The notes under the pieces: model-generated | The model's input: the letters and a program-made list of their open reading frames with translations, nothing else | Told to the model about the DNA's origin: nothing | Databases searched by the model: none | Made by a program: the position numbers and the translations under genes | Part shown: positions 6,436 to 13,368 of the stretch, piece after piece | Layout of the letters: every line of letters starts with the position of its first letter | Position numbering within the stretch: the first letter of the stretch is position 1 | Assembly (NCBI GenBank): GCA_900557045.1 | Contig: USQY01000034.1 | Coordinates: 1-18,227 of the forward strand | DNA length: 18,227 nucleotides | Direction of reading: 5' to 3' | Origin: an uncultured Clostridium sp. | Lineage (GTDB): Bacteria > Bacillota > Clostridia > TANB77 > CAG-508

Positions 6436-7383
6436 ATGTCAAAAATTGAAAGCAATAAAATCATTTTTAAAGAAATTTCTACAAATTTCCACACACATTC
6501 AATAGAAGAAATTCTTTTGCCTTATGTCGCAAGACGGAACATCAAAAATATAATAAATGACTTATTAGAAATTATTGCAGAAAACCCAATTCATGTCATT
6601 GCACAAGTACAAAATAAAACCACATATCGTATTTTACTTAAGAATGGCATTCCATCATTTGAAGAATTTAACTACAATTCAAAATTAAAAGAAATTCTTC
6701 TGAAAAATGGACTTAAACAACAAGACCTCATAAACTGTACCCGTCTATTAAATAATGTCATTTTTCAGGAAGGGTCTACTCAGCAACCGCCTTGGATTCC
6801 TGATGGTTTTACCTATTACACAGGTGATTTAGAGTCTGGATATGTTATAAGAGATTCCAAAAAGAATGAATTTACTTATTGTCCTATTTTGGATCAATAT
6901 ATCTCGAGATATGAGATTTCTTTGTCTCCAGAAAATGAAGCACGATCCATTCCAATGGTACGTCCTAAAACACATATTTTACAAAAAGATGCACGACAAA
7001 TTGCCAAAAGCTTTAACCCTAATTATTACTCTGATTTAGTCGATAATGATAGTTGGGACATTATGTGTGAATTCATTTCAAGCATAATTGGAAAAACATT
7101 AGTATACTCAGATAGTACTAAAATCGGAGTGTACACTATTGGAATAGAAACCAAAGGTATTATTACAGGTTCAAAACCACTTTGTATGGTTTACAACTTA
7201 GACTGTCTTGCTGGCAATCATTGGTGTTGGACTACCACTTCACACATAGTTCGCGGTGGAGCTTATAATACACATGGTTGCTTTTGTCCAATGTCATATA
7301 GCTTTAGAATACCAGATAACCAATATGGTTACCCAAATGTTTCATTCAGAATCGTATTGAAAAATCCAAAAATGAAACCCTAA
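6436..7383 (+). CDS. FGE/sulfatase-modifying-factor-like (C-type lectin fold) protein of unknown role
   Basis: 315 residues; ATG 5 nt after AGGAGGT. No signal peptide or membrane segment, so presumably cytoplasmic. Residues ~1-115 are a mostly helical domain I do not recognise. From ~119 the protein follows the FGE-sulfatase fold seen in many gut Clostridia: 'IPDGFTYYTGDLESGYVIRD' and 'NEFTYCPI', then 'YISRYEIS', 'SWDIMCEF', 'VYNLDCLAGNHWCWTT' (the usual 'YDLAGNVWEWT' block), 'RGGAYNTHGCFC' and 'VSFRIVL'. Relative to human FGE, the second active-site Cys position appears kept (Cys284) and the first is Thr279, so formylglycine synthesis is doubtful and a binding role is more likely. It is the only plus-strand gene and has its own promoter. 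Its GC content is visibly higher than its neighbours, suggesting horizontal acquisition. No sulfatase lies nearby. Confidence 0.75.
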   Translation: MSKIESNKIIFKEISTNFHTHSIEEILLPYVARRNIKNIINDLLEIIAENPIHVIAQVQNKTTYRILLKNGIPSFEEFNYNSKLKEILLKNGLKQQDLINCTRLLNNVIFQEGSTQQPPWIPDGFTYYTGDLESGYVIRDSKKNEFTYCPILDQYISRYEISLSPENEARSIPMVRPKTHILQKDARQIAKSFNPNYYSDLVDNDSWDIMCEFISSIIGKTLVYSDSTKIGVYTIGIETKGIITGSKPLCMVYNLDCLAGNHWCWTTTSHIVRGGAYNTHGCFCPMSYSFRIPDNQYGYPNVSFRIVLKNPKMKP

Positions 7384-7395
7384 AGTCAACTAGCA

Positions 7396-7439
7396 TAAAC
7401 CCAAAAAGAATTTGCAATTGCAAATTCTTTTTGGGTTTA
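7396..7439. terminator. 44-bp perfect palindrome between convergent genes (probable bidirectional terminator)
   Basis: Two perfect 22-bp arms with no spacer, centred between 7417 and 7418, start 12 nt past the stop codon of the FGE-like gene. The stem core is CCCAAAAAGAATTTGC. Neither side has a proper U run after the stem, although T5 occurs inside the 3' arm. Its location, with yitT converging from the other side, favours a shared terminator; a protein-binding palindrome remains possible. Confidence 0.6.
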
Positions 7440-7512
7440 CATATTCTATAGATGTAATTCACTTTTCTAAAATTAACCGCCTAACAAAATATATTATAAT
7501 CATTAAATTTCC

Positions 7513-8376
7513 TTATTCTTTTTCAAATCCTTTTCCCCATGTTTCTCTAGCATTTGAAATAACAATAAAGGATTTAGGATCTACAGTAGTTGCTATTTTT
7601 TTTATACGAATAACCTCACTTCTAGAACCTACACAAAAAAGCATAATCTTATCATTATTCGTATGCATTCCTTTGGCATAAATACCTGTACTTCCCCTTT
7701 TCACAGTATCTCCAATAATTTTAGCAATTTCATCGTACTTGTCTGTAATAATAAACATTACTTTAGTAAAATTAACTCCTTCGAAAACAATATCAATCAT
7801 TTTACCCATCAAATATATTGCAATTGCAGAATATAATCCAATCTCTATTTCTTTGAAAAATAGTATATTTAAAAAAATAATTACACTATCAACAAATATA
7901 ATTAAGTCACCTGTTCTGAATTTATCATTATATGAACGTACAACATAAGAAAGTAAATCACTTCCACCTGTTGATCCATTTGCTTTTAAAACTAATGATG
8001 TTCCTATACCTGTTAAAATTCCACCATAAATGCATGCTAAAAATCTATCATTTGTAACTGGAGTAAAGTTTTCTAAAATATCAATAAAAACCGAAAATAA
8101 AATTGTTCCTATAATGGAGTTATATAAAAATTTCTTTCCTATTCTAAAAAAAGCTATACAAAATAATGGTACATTTAATATAAACATTGCAGTCCCTACA
8201 GGCACATTAAAAAAATAGTATGCTATTGTTCCAATTCCTGAAAAGCCACCTGTAGACAATTGATTTGGTAATAAAAAAAGAGAAGTTGAACACGCCATTA
8301 GTACTGTTCCAAGTATAAGAAATATTATACTAACTATATTTTTTTTCAAACTCATTTTATCTTTCATGAACAACAT
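7513..8376 (-). CDS. YitT family membrane protein (DUF161 + DUF2179)
   Basis: 287 residues. The N-terminal ~200 residues contain five to six hydrophobic segments (about 11-33, 45-60, 63-80, 88-104, 115-132, 157-176, 180-197). They carry the family motifs 'LFLLPNQLSTGGFSGIGTI' and 'GIGTSLVLKANGSTGGSDLL'. The C-terminal cytoplasmic DUF2179 domain runs from ~202 to 280 with 'VMFIITDKYDEIAKIIGDTVKRGSTGIYAKG' and ends 'IVISNARETWGKGF'. YitT proteins are common in Bacillota in several copies per genome; substrate and function are unknown. The first ATG lies 4 nt from AGGTGG and an ATG three codons later has a 10-nt spacer, so either could be used. The ribosome binding site falls in a hairpin. The gene is convergent with the FGE-like gene. 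Confidence 0.9.
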   Translation of the reverse strand: MLFMKDKMSLKKNIVSIIFLILGTVLMACSTSLFLLPNQLSTGGFSGIGTIAYYFFNVPVGTAMFILNVPLFCIAFFRIGKKFLYNSIIGTILFSVFIDILENFTPVTNDRFLACIYGGILTGIGTSLVLKANGSTGGSDLLSYVVRSYNDKFRTGDLIIFVDSVIIFLNILFFKEIEIGLYSAIAIYLMGKMIDIVFEGVNFTKVMFIITDKYDEIAKIIGDTVKRGSTGIYAKGMHTNNDKIMLFCVGSRSEVIRIKKIATTVDPKSFIVISNARETWGKGFEKE

Positions 8377-8381
8377 ACAAC

Positions 8382-8414
8382 CACCTATATTAGTATTATT
8401 TACAAATACAGGTG
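8382..8414 (-). promoter_or_regulatory. Hairpin covering the yitT ribosome binding site
   Basis: In the minus-strand transcript, bases 8414-8406 (CACCTGTAT) pair with 8390-8382 (ATATAGGTG) as nine base pairs including one G:U, with a 15-nt loop. The 3' arm contains most of the only Shine-Dalgarno, AGGTGG, so the stem would hide it. This suggests translational control or a transcript needing activation; no ligand can be inferred. Confidence 0.35.
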
Positions 8415-8485
8415 ATTTAATACTCTATTTACAATATTCATATACATTTGTAAATATTATTATTTTAGGATATTTTCAAAATATT

Positions 8486-9511
8486 TCAATTAGCTTCAAT
8501 AATTTTATAATCCTTTATATTACTATCTTGAACAATCTCCATATTAACATTATATATTTCTTTAATCCTATTAATATTTTCCCTTTTATGTCCTACAAAA
8601 CTATTTACATGTTTATTATTTACCAACACTTTTATATTTTTTACTTTATTATTTAATTTTTTAATTTTTTCAGAAATTTCATCATAATAAATTCTACTTT
8701 CAACAAGTTGTCTAAATGCCGGATGATATGGTCCAGCAATTACTTGACTACCTTCACTTTTTGGATCACAAATTTCATTAGTATTTTGTAAACCAACTCT
8801 TATAACATCTATTTTTTTACTTCTAAACATCTTTAATAAACTTGCACATGTTTCTACAGCCTGTTCTAAAGTATTTGGAATATATTCACCATCCATAAAA
8901 TCATTTTCCAATTGAGTACCTTTTATAACTAGCACTGGATATATTCTTATAATTTTGGGATGTAATTTTATTAAATCTTTAGCCGTTTTTATCTCATCAT
9001 CTTTTGTGCTATATGGTAATCCAACCATCATTTGATGTCCTAATACAAACTTGTTTTTTCTAATTAACTTAGATGCTTTTTTTACATCGCAAAAATCATG
9101 ACCTCTTCTGCACTTACTAAGAACATAATTATTTGTTGATTGTACGCCCAATTCTATAGTTTCAACTTTATACTTTTTTAACAATTTTAATATTGATTTA
9201 TTAATATAATCAGGTCTTGTAGATATTCTAATACTATCTACTTTTCCTTCTTCAATATATTTATATGCTGCTGATAAAAGCTGTTTTTGAGTTTCCACTG
9301 GTATACCTGTAAAGCTACCTCCAAAAAAAGCAACTTGCACTTTTTTGTCAACATCTTTAAAACTATCCAAATAATATTCAATTATTTGTCGAACATCATT
9401 TTGAGTAATGTTCTTCTTTTGTCCACTTATCTTTTTTTGGTTACAAAATGTACAGTCATTTGGGCAACCTAAATGAGGTACAAAAATTGGTATAATATAT
9501 TCCTTTTTCAC
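8486..9511 (-). CDS. Radical SAM protein, Elp3-like (uncharacterised)
   Basis: 341 residues from GTG. It has the radical SAM cluster motif CxxxCxxC at Cys16, Cys20 and Cys23 in 'HLGCPNDCTFCNQ', 'VAFFGGSFTGI' near 60-70, 'STRPDYI' (97-103), 'IELGVQSTNNYVL' and 'GHQMMVGLPYST'. This matches the Elp3/COG1243-type family of Clostridia, about 330-350 residues and lacking the acetyltransferase domain of true Elp3. The reaction is not established; a role in RNA modification is only suggested by its Elp3 relationship and its place beside rnc. The GTG lies ~12 nt from GGGAGGG, longer than ideal, but no better in-frame start exists. It follows rnc by 96 nt, probably in one transcript. Confidence 0.85.
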   Translation of the reverse strand: MKKEYIIPIFVPHLGCPNDCTFCNQKKISGQKKNITQNDVRQIIEYYLDSFKDVDKKVQVAFFGGSFTGIPVETQKQLLSAAYKYIEEGKVDSIRISTRPDYINKSILKLLKKYKVETIELGVQSTNNYVLSKCRRGHDFCDVKKASKLIRKNKFVLGHQMMVGLPYSTKDDEIKTAKDLIKLHPKIIRIYPVLVIKGTQLENDFMDGEYIPNTLEQAVETCASLLKMFRSKKIDVIRVGLQNTNEICDPKSEGSQVIAGPYHPAFRQLVESRIYYDEISEKIKKLNNKVKNIKVLVNNKHVNSFVGHKRENINRIKEIYNVNMEIVQDSNIKDYKIIEAN

Positions 9512-9607
9512 AAAAACTAAATTCCCTCCCTTTAATAATTTTTATTAAATGCAATAAATTCTATATTTTTAAATATAAATCTAAATAACTTATCTTTAAT
9601 TTTATAT

Positions 9608-10279
9608 TTACATCATTTGTAATGCCTTATGTGCAGCATTCATTTCAGCAGTTTTTTTATTTTTTCCTTCTCCTATTGCTAATTTCTTGCCATTACAACT
9701 TACTTGTGCTATAAAAGTTTTATCATGATCTGGTCCTTTTTCTTCAATTATTATATACTTTATATCAACTTCTCCGTGTATTTGTAATTTTTCTTGTAAA
9801 ACAGTTTTATAATCTTTCAGCCCTACATTTTGGCTAGCAATCATTATTTCTTCTTTTAAATTTTCAATAATAAATTTCTCAGCCTCTTCTAATCCAGAAT
9901 CAAAATAAATTGCTGCAATAACAGCCTCAACACTATCTGCTAAAATCGCTGGTCGTGCACTTTCTTTTGTCATTAATTGACTCTTTCCTAAATATAAGAA
10001 ATCACTAAAATTATGCTTAAGTGCAACTTTATATAAACTTTTTTCACACACAACATCAGCTCTAACTTTAGTCATCTCTCCCTCTTTTAAAAAGCTGTAT
10101 TTATTATATATATATTTGCTAGATAAAAATTCCAAAATGCTGTCTCCAAGGAACTCTAGTTTTTCATTACTTTCAATATGATATTCATTTGCATATGAAG
10201 TATGTGTTAGTGCTTTTTTTAACAATTCTATATTTTTAAATTTGTAATTTATGTTTTTTTCTAAAATTCTTAAATCCAT
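9608..10279 (-). CDS. rnc: Ribonuclease III
   Basis: 223 residues, normal length. This endonuclease cleaves double-stranded RNA, including rRNA precursors. The catalytic domain carries the signature 'NEKLEFLGDSILE' (38-50), with metal-binding Glu42 and Asp46, and 'ADSVEAVIAAIY', with Asp115 and Glu118. 'LTHTSYANE' is also typical. A double-stranded RNA-binding domain occupies ~154-222 ('DYKTVLQEKLQ' through 'GKNKKTAEMNAAHKAL'). The ATG follows AAGGAGG with a short spacer. In many Bacillota rnc follows acpP, as here; a terminator after acpP means rnc may be transcribed partly on its own. Confidence 0.96.
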   Translation of the reverse strand: MDLRILEKNINYKFKNIELLKKALTHTSYANEYHIESNEKLEFLGDSILEFLSSKYIYNKYSFLKEGEMTKVRADVVCEKSLYKVALKHNFSDFLYLGKSQLMTKESARPAILADSVEAVIAAIYFDSGLEEAEKFIIENLKEEIMIASQNVGLKDYKTVLQEKLQIHGEVDIKYIIIEEKGPDHDKTFIAQVSCNGKKLAIGEGKNKKTAEMNAAHKALQMM

Positions 10280-10393
10280 TATTCCTCCTTATTAAATATA
10301 AAAACAATATTTGATTATAAATATTTTTAACTATACGTCTTTTATTCTGCCTATACAGTTTTATATCTTTTACACTTGTCCAGTAATATGCTA

Positions 10394-10420
10394 ATAAAAA
10401 AGAAAGGAGTACCCCCTTTC
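10394..10420 (-). terminator. Terminator after acpP
   Basis: In the minus direction, GAAAGG pairs with CCTTTC (10415-10420 and 10402-10407) around a 7-nt loop, followed at once by CTTTTTTATT. It is 18 nt past the acpP stop. The stem is short, so some read-through into rnc is possible. Confidence 0.65.
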
Positions 10421-10437
10421 ATTTTTTCATTAGTTAA

Positions 10438-10680
10438 TTAAGCAATATGATCTTTTATGTATTCAACTACATCACCAACTGTTACAACTTTTTCAGCGTC
10501 TTCATCTGGTATTTCTGTATCAAATTCTTCTTCTAAAGCCATTATTAATTCAACTATATCTAAAGAATCTGCACCTAAATCATCTATAAATGATGCTTCC
10601 ATAGTTACTGAACTTTCTGTAGCACCTAATTGCTCAACAATAATACTTTTTACTTTTTCAAAAACTTCCTCTGAACTCAT
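10438..10680 (-). CDS. acpP: Acyl carrier protein
   Basis: 80 residues from the chosen ATG at 10680. The phosphopantetheine attachment motif 'DLGADSLDIVELIMALEEEF' is intact, with Ser39 as the modified residue. The protein is strongly acidic and ends 'VGDVVEYIKDHI', as type II fatty-acid ACPs do. A GTG at 10692 would add four residues, but it overlaps the GGAGGGGGGTG binding site and so is unlikely. It carries growing acyl chains and supplies acyl-ACP to PlsX, whose gene lies just upstream. It has its own promoter and terminator. The fab genes often found between plsX and acpP are absent here. Confidence 0.95.
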   Translation of the reverse strand: MSSEEVFEKVKSIIVEQLGATESSVTMEASFIDDLGADSLDIVELIMALEEEFDTEIPDEDAEKVVTVGDVVEYIKDHIA

Positions 10681-10721
10681 ACTAAAGTTCACCCCCCTCC
10701 AAGTTTTACTTCGTTTCCTTT

Positions 10722-10750
10722 ACAATAATATATGTTTTATTAAAAGTCAA
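10722..10750 (-). promoter_or_regulatory. Promoter of acpP
   Basis: TTGACT (10745-10750) and TATTGT (10722-10727) with a 17-nt spacer on the minus strand. The -10 box departs from consensus at two positions. Between this promoter and the plsX stop (10751-10863) no terminator or other feature is evident. Confidence 0.6.
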
Positions 10751-10863
10751 GTTTTTTTATACATTTTTTTATAAAACCTGCAAACTTGCTCAACTCTAAG
10801 ACTTATTTTTGAATATATGGTCATAATATATAATATTAAATCCTAATCTTTTTAATTTGCTTA

Positions 10864-11952
10864 TTATTCAGCATTTATAATTGTAATATTGTTTGAATCA
10901 TTTTCTATATTGTTTTCTATATTATTTTTTAAATTAGTTTTTTGAAATTCTTCAATCATCATTTCAACAGCTCTATTTTTTACAAATTGTTCTGCTTGTT
11001 TAATTGTAAATTCGAATAATTTTTCATCACTACTTCCATGCGCCTTTACAACTGGTTTTTTTACACCTAAAAATAATGCCCCACCATATTCTTTATAATC
11101 TACTGTTTTAGCAAATCTTTTTATTCCTGGCAATGCTGGTAAAGCTGCAATTGTAGATAATGCATTTTTCTTTAAACTTTCAGACAATGTTCTTTTAACA
11201 AATTTTCCAAGCCCTTCTACCGCTTTTAAGAAAACATTTCCAGTAAAACCATCTGTTACTATTGCATCAACCTCACCAGAGAAGGCATCTCTTCCCTCTA
11301 TATTTCCTATAAAATTAATATTCAATTCTTCTGATTTTTCCTTTAATAATTTATATGTTTCTTTTGTTAATTCATTACCTTTATTTTCTTCAGTTCCAAT
11401 ATTTAATAAACCAATTCTAGGTTTTTCAATTCCAAAGGTATTTTTCAAATATATAGTAGACATTTGAGCAAATTGTAACAAGTTATTAGGTTTACAATTT
11501 GTATTAGAACCAGAATCTATTAACATCAATCTACTTTTATATGCAGGCAAAATTCCAGCTAGTGCAGGTCTGTCTATACCTTTTATTCTTCCAACTAGTA
11601 AAGTAGCACCTGTTAATAAGGCACCAGAATTACCAGCTGAAACAAAAACATCACCTTCACCATTTTTTAACATATTAAATCCTACAACCATTGAAGAATC
11701 TTTTTTACGCTTGATGGCTTGAGTTGGTATATCGTTCATTTCAATACTTTCTGTAGTATGTTTAATGCTTAATCTATCAGAAATTTCAGAAATACTATTT
11801 TTACCATATAGTTCTTTTACTTTCCCATTTATAATTTCTGTATTACCAATTAAAATAATTTCAGCTTCAATCTGATTTATAGCTCTTACAGCTCCCTTAA
11901 TAGTAGCATCTGGTGCATTATCTCCACCCATAGCATCTAATAAAATTTTCAT
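10864..11952 (-). CDS. plsX: Phosphate acyltransferase PlsX
   Basis: 362 residues. It converts acyl-ACP to acyl-phosphate, the first step of glycerophospholipid synthesis in the PlsX/PlsY pathway. The N-terminus 'MKILLDAMGGDNAP' is the family hallmark. 'DVFVSAGNSGALLTGATLLVGRIKGIDRPAL', 'LIDSGSNTNCKP', 'NIGTEENKGNEL' and 'VTDGFTGNVFLKAVEG' follow. An upstream ATG at 11964 exists, but it is embedded in the ATGGAGG binding site; ATG 11952, at 5 nt spacing, gives the canonical N-terminus. The C-terminus carries ~20 extra residues rich in Asn, Glu and Ile beyond the usual end, a low-complexity tail. It has its own TTGACA promoter. Confidence 0.95.
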   Translation of the reverse strand: MKILLDAMGGDNAPDATIKGAVRAINQIEAEIILIGNTEIINGKVKELYGKNSISEISDRLSIKHTTESIEMNDIPTQAIKRKKDSSMVVGFNMLKNGEGDVFVSAGNSGALLTGATLLVGRIKGIDRPALAGILPAYKSRLMLIDSGSNTNCKPNNLLQFAQMSTIYLKNTFGIEKPRIGLLNIGTEENKGNELTKETYKLLKEKSEELNINFIGNIEGRDAFSGEVDAIVTDGFTGNVFLKAVEGLGKFVKRTLSESLKKNALSTIAALPALPGIKRFAKTVDYKEYGGALFLGVKKPVVKAHGSSDEKLFEFTIKQAEQFVKNRAVEMMIEEFQKTNLKNNIENNIENDSNNITIINAE

Positions 11953-11981
11953 AATTTCCTCCATTCATTAATTACCATTCT

Positions 11982-12010
11982 ATTCTATACCCTATTTTTA
12001 ATATTGTCAA
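11982..12010 (-). promoter_or_regulatory. Promoter of plsX
   Basis: TTGACA (12005-12010) and TAGAAT (11982-11987) with 17 nt between, on the minus strand, ~30 nt ahead of the ATG. Upstream, at 12057-12070, the near-palindrome AGAATACTTATTCT could be an operator. I do not see a convincing FapR-type box. Confidence 0.75.
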
Positions 12011-12129
12011 ATTTATTTTTGTTGCTTTTATTTCCTTAGATTTCTTAGATAAGTCAGAATACTTATTCTATAAAATACTACTATATACATTAAAAAAATA
12101 TTACAATTTTTTAAAATATTCAAAATAAT

Positions 12130-12172
12130 AAAAAATTACCAAAGAGAAACATGCTCTCTCTGGCAATTTTTT
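12130..12172 (-). terminator. Terminator of the ribosomal protein cluster, after rplL
   Basis: Long stem with a few mismatches: AAAAAATTGCCAGAGAG on the 5' side and CTCTTTGGTAATTTTTT on the 3' side (minus direction), with a small loop and a run of six T. It begins 12 nt past the rplL stop and cleanly separates the cluster from plsX. Confidence 0.85.
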
Positions 12173-12183
12173 ATTAATTGAAA

Positions 12184-12549
12184 TTATTGTAATTCAACAA
12201 CAGCTCCAACTTCTGTAAATTTAGCTTTTAATTCTTCAGCTTCGTCTTTGTTAACTCCTTCTTTAACTGTTTTTGGAGCTCCATCAACTAATTCTTTAGC
12301 TTCTTTTAATCCTAATCCTGTAGCATCTCTAACAACTTTGATAACTTGGATTTTGTTAGCTCCTGCTTCTTTTAATACAACATCAAAAGATGTTTTTTCT
12401 TCAGCAGCTGCAGCTCCTGCTGCTCCTGCTGCTGGTGCAGCTGCAGCAACTGCAGATACTCCAAATTCTTCTTCTATAGCTTTTACTAAATCAGCTAATT
12501 CAACAACTGTCATTTTTTTGATTTCTTCAATCATTTCTTCTTTATTCAT
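12184..12549 (-). CDS. rplL: 50S ribosomal protein L7/L12
   Basis: 121 residues, standard length. The N-terminal dimerisation region 'MNKEEMIEEIKKMTVVELADLVKAIEEEFGV' is followed by an Ala/Gly hinge (about 34-50) and the C-terminal factor-binding domain. That domain carries 'FDVVLKEAGANKIQVIKVVRDATGLGLKEAKELVDGAPK', the part that recruits translational GTPases. The ATG has AGGAGG with a good spacer. It is the last gene of the cluster, ending at a terminator. In most Bacillota rpoB follows; here it does not. Confidence 0.98.
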   Translation of the reverse strand: MNKEEMIEEIKKMTVVELADLVKAIEEEFGVSAVAAAAPAAGAAGAAAAEEKTSFDVVLKEAGANKIQVIKVVRDATGLGLKEAKELVDGAPKTVKEGVNKDEAEELKAKFTEVGAVVELQ

Positions 12550-12710
12550 TTTTATATCCTCCTAATTTTTATTTATGGCATATGCCATTTAATATATATT
12601 AATATTATACATTAATTTTTAATTTAACATCCTGCGATATACGTTCGCAACTCGAATTTTTTACAGCGTTTTAAGTTCGCGAGACTTTTGATATTTCATT
12701 ATAACTCAAA
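12550..12710 (-). promoter_or_regulatory. rplJ-rplL intergenic region with possible hairpin and -10-like box
   Basis: The 161-nt gap is long for this pair. In the minus direction it contains CTCGCGAACTT followed later by AGTTGCGAAC, which can form an 8-bp stem with one bulged base. Its GC content is unlike the flanks. After it come a TATAAT-like box and a 14-bp palindrome, ATGGCATATGCCAT (12575-12588), just before the rplL ribosome binding site. It may be a processing or regulatory site that raises L7/L12 output; this is inferred. Confidence 0.3.
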
Positions 12711-13214
12711 TTAAGCTTGTGCTTCTTTTTGTAATCTAACTTGATCAAGAGCAACAGCAAATTTTGAAATAGTTCCAAGTAAGCTTCCTGCAAGCATAGA
12801 TAATAATGTTTCTCTTGATGGTAATTTTGCCAAAGTAATTATTTCCTCTGCTGTCATAACTTTACCTTCAATTACTCCACCTTTGATTTTATAGAACTCA
12901 TTTTTCTTTGTAAAGTTATAAATAACTTTAGCTGGTTCTAAATAATCTTCATTTCCTATAACTACTGCTGTAGGTCCTTCTAATAAAGAATCTAATTCAC
13001 TTTCACCATTTAAATCTAATGCTCTTCTTATAATATTATTTTTTATAATTTTATATTCAGCATTTGCTTTTCTTATATCATTTCTTAACATTGTATCATC
13101 AGATACATTAATTCCTCTATAATCTGTTAATAATATAACTTTAGCTTCTTTAAATTTTTCAGCTAATGCCTTAACTTCTGTTTCTTTTTGTTTTAAAATA
13201 GTTTCACTTGCCAT
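12711..13214 (-). CDS. rplJ: 50S ribosomal protein L10
   Basis: 167 residues, usual length. L10 anchors L7/L12 dimers to the ribosomal stalk. The N-terminal rRNA-binding part has 'FKEAKVILLTDYRGINVSDDTMLRNDIRKANAEYKIIKNNIIRRAL' and 'LEGPTAVVIGNEDYLEPAKVIYNF'. The C-terminal helix that carries L7/L12 is 'GTISKFAVALDQVRLQKEA'. The ATG follows AGGAGGTG. It is preceded by a recognisable L10 leader with an attenuator and followed by rplL, the classical stalk pair. Confidence 0.97.
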   Translation of the reverse strand: MASETILKQKETEVKALAEKFKEAKVILLTDYRGINVSDDTMLRNDIRKANAEYKIIKNNIIRRALDLNGESELDSLLEGPTAVVIGNEDYLEPAKVIYNFTKKNEFYKIKGGVIEGKVMTAEEIITLAKLPSRETLLSMLAGSLLGTISKFAVALDQVRLQKEAQA

Positions 13215-13366
13215 TTTAATAATTCACCTCCTACAATTTTTATGCAATAAATAAAATCCAATCTATATATGCCAACGGCATACATAGATTGGATAAATCC
13301 GATCAATATGTGTGCCTCGGTAGGGCTTACCTTTATGCCTACTTTCTTTGGCTATATAAATTTATA
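13215..13366 (-). promoter_or_regulatory. rplJ: L10 ribosomal protein leader with transcription attenuator
   Basis: Between rplA and rplJ the minus-strand RNA contains the L10-leader core. A stem runs from GTAGGC to GCCCTAC around AAAGGTAA, followed by CGAGGCACACA (roughly 13310-13352), the region bound by L10(L12)4 in Bacillota. Downstream is a strong hairpin, 13256-13273 with 13277-13294: an 18-bp stem with one G:U and a 3-nt loop, followed by ATTTTATTTATT, that is, an intrinsic terminator. The known logic is that excess L10-L12 binds the core and favours the terminator, lowering rplJ-rplL synthesis. Confidence 0.85.
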
Positions 13367-13368
13367 AA

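Noticed and set aside
6436..7383. FGE-like protein as a variable protein of a diversity-generating retroelement
   Set aside because: The C-type-lectin fold is shared with such targets, but there is no reverse transcriptase, no template repeat and no concentration of AAY codons within the window.
12057..12070. FapR operator upstream of plsX
   Set aside because: The near-palindrome AGAATACTTATTCT does not resemble the described FapR site closely enough, so it is noted only as a possible operator.
12248..12565. Plus-strand Ala/Ser-rich open frame opposite rplL
   Set aside because: A mirror of the biased rplL codons; no ribosome binding site and no independent support. The same applies to plus-strand frames opposite rplA, nusG, acpP, tsf and rluB.
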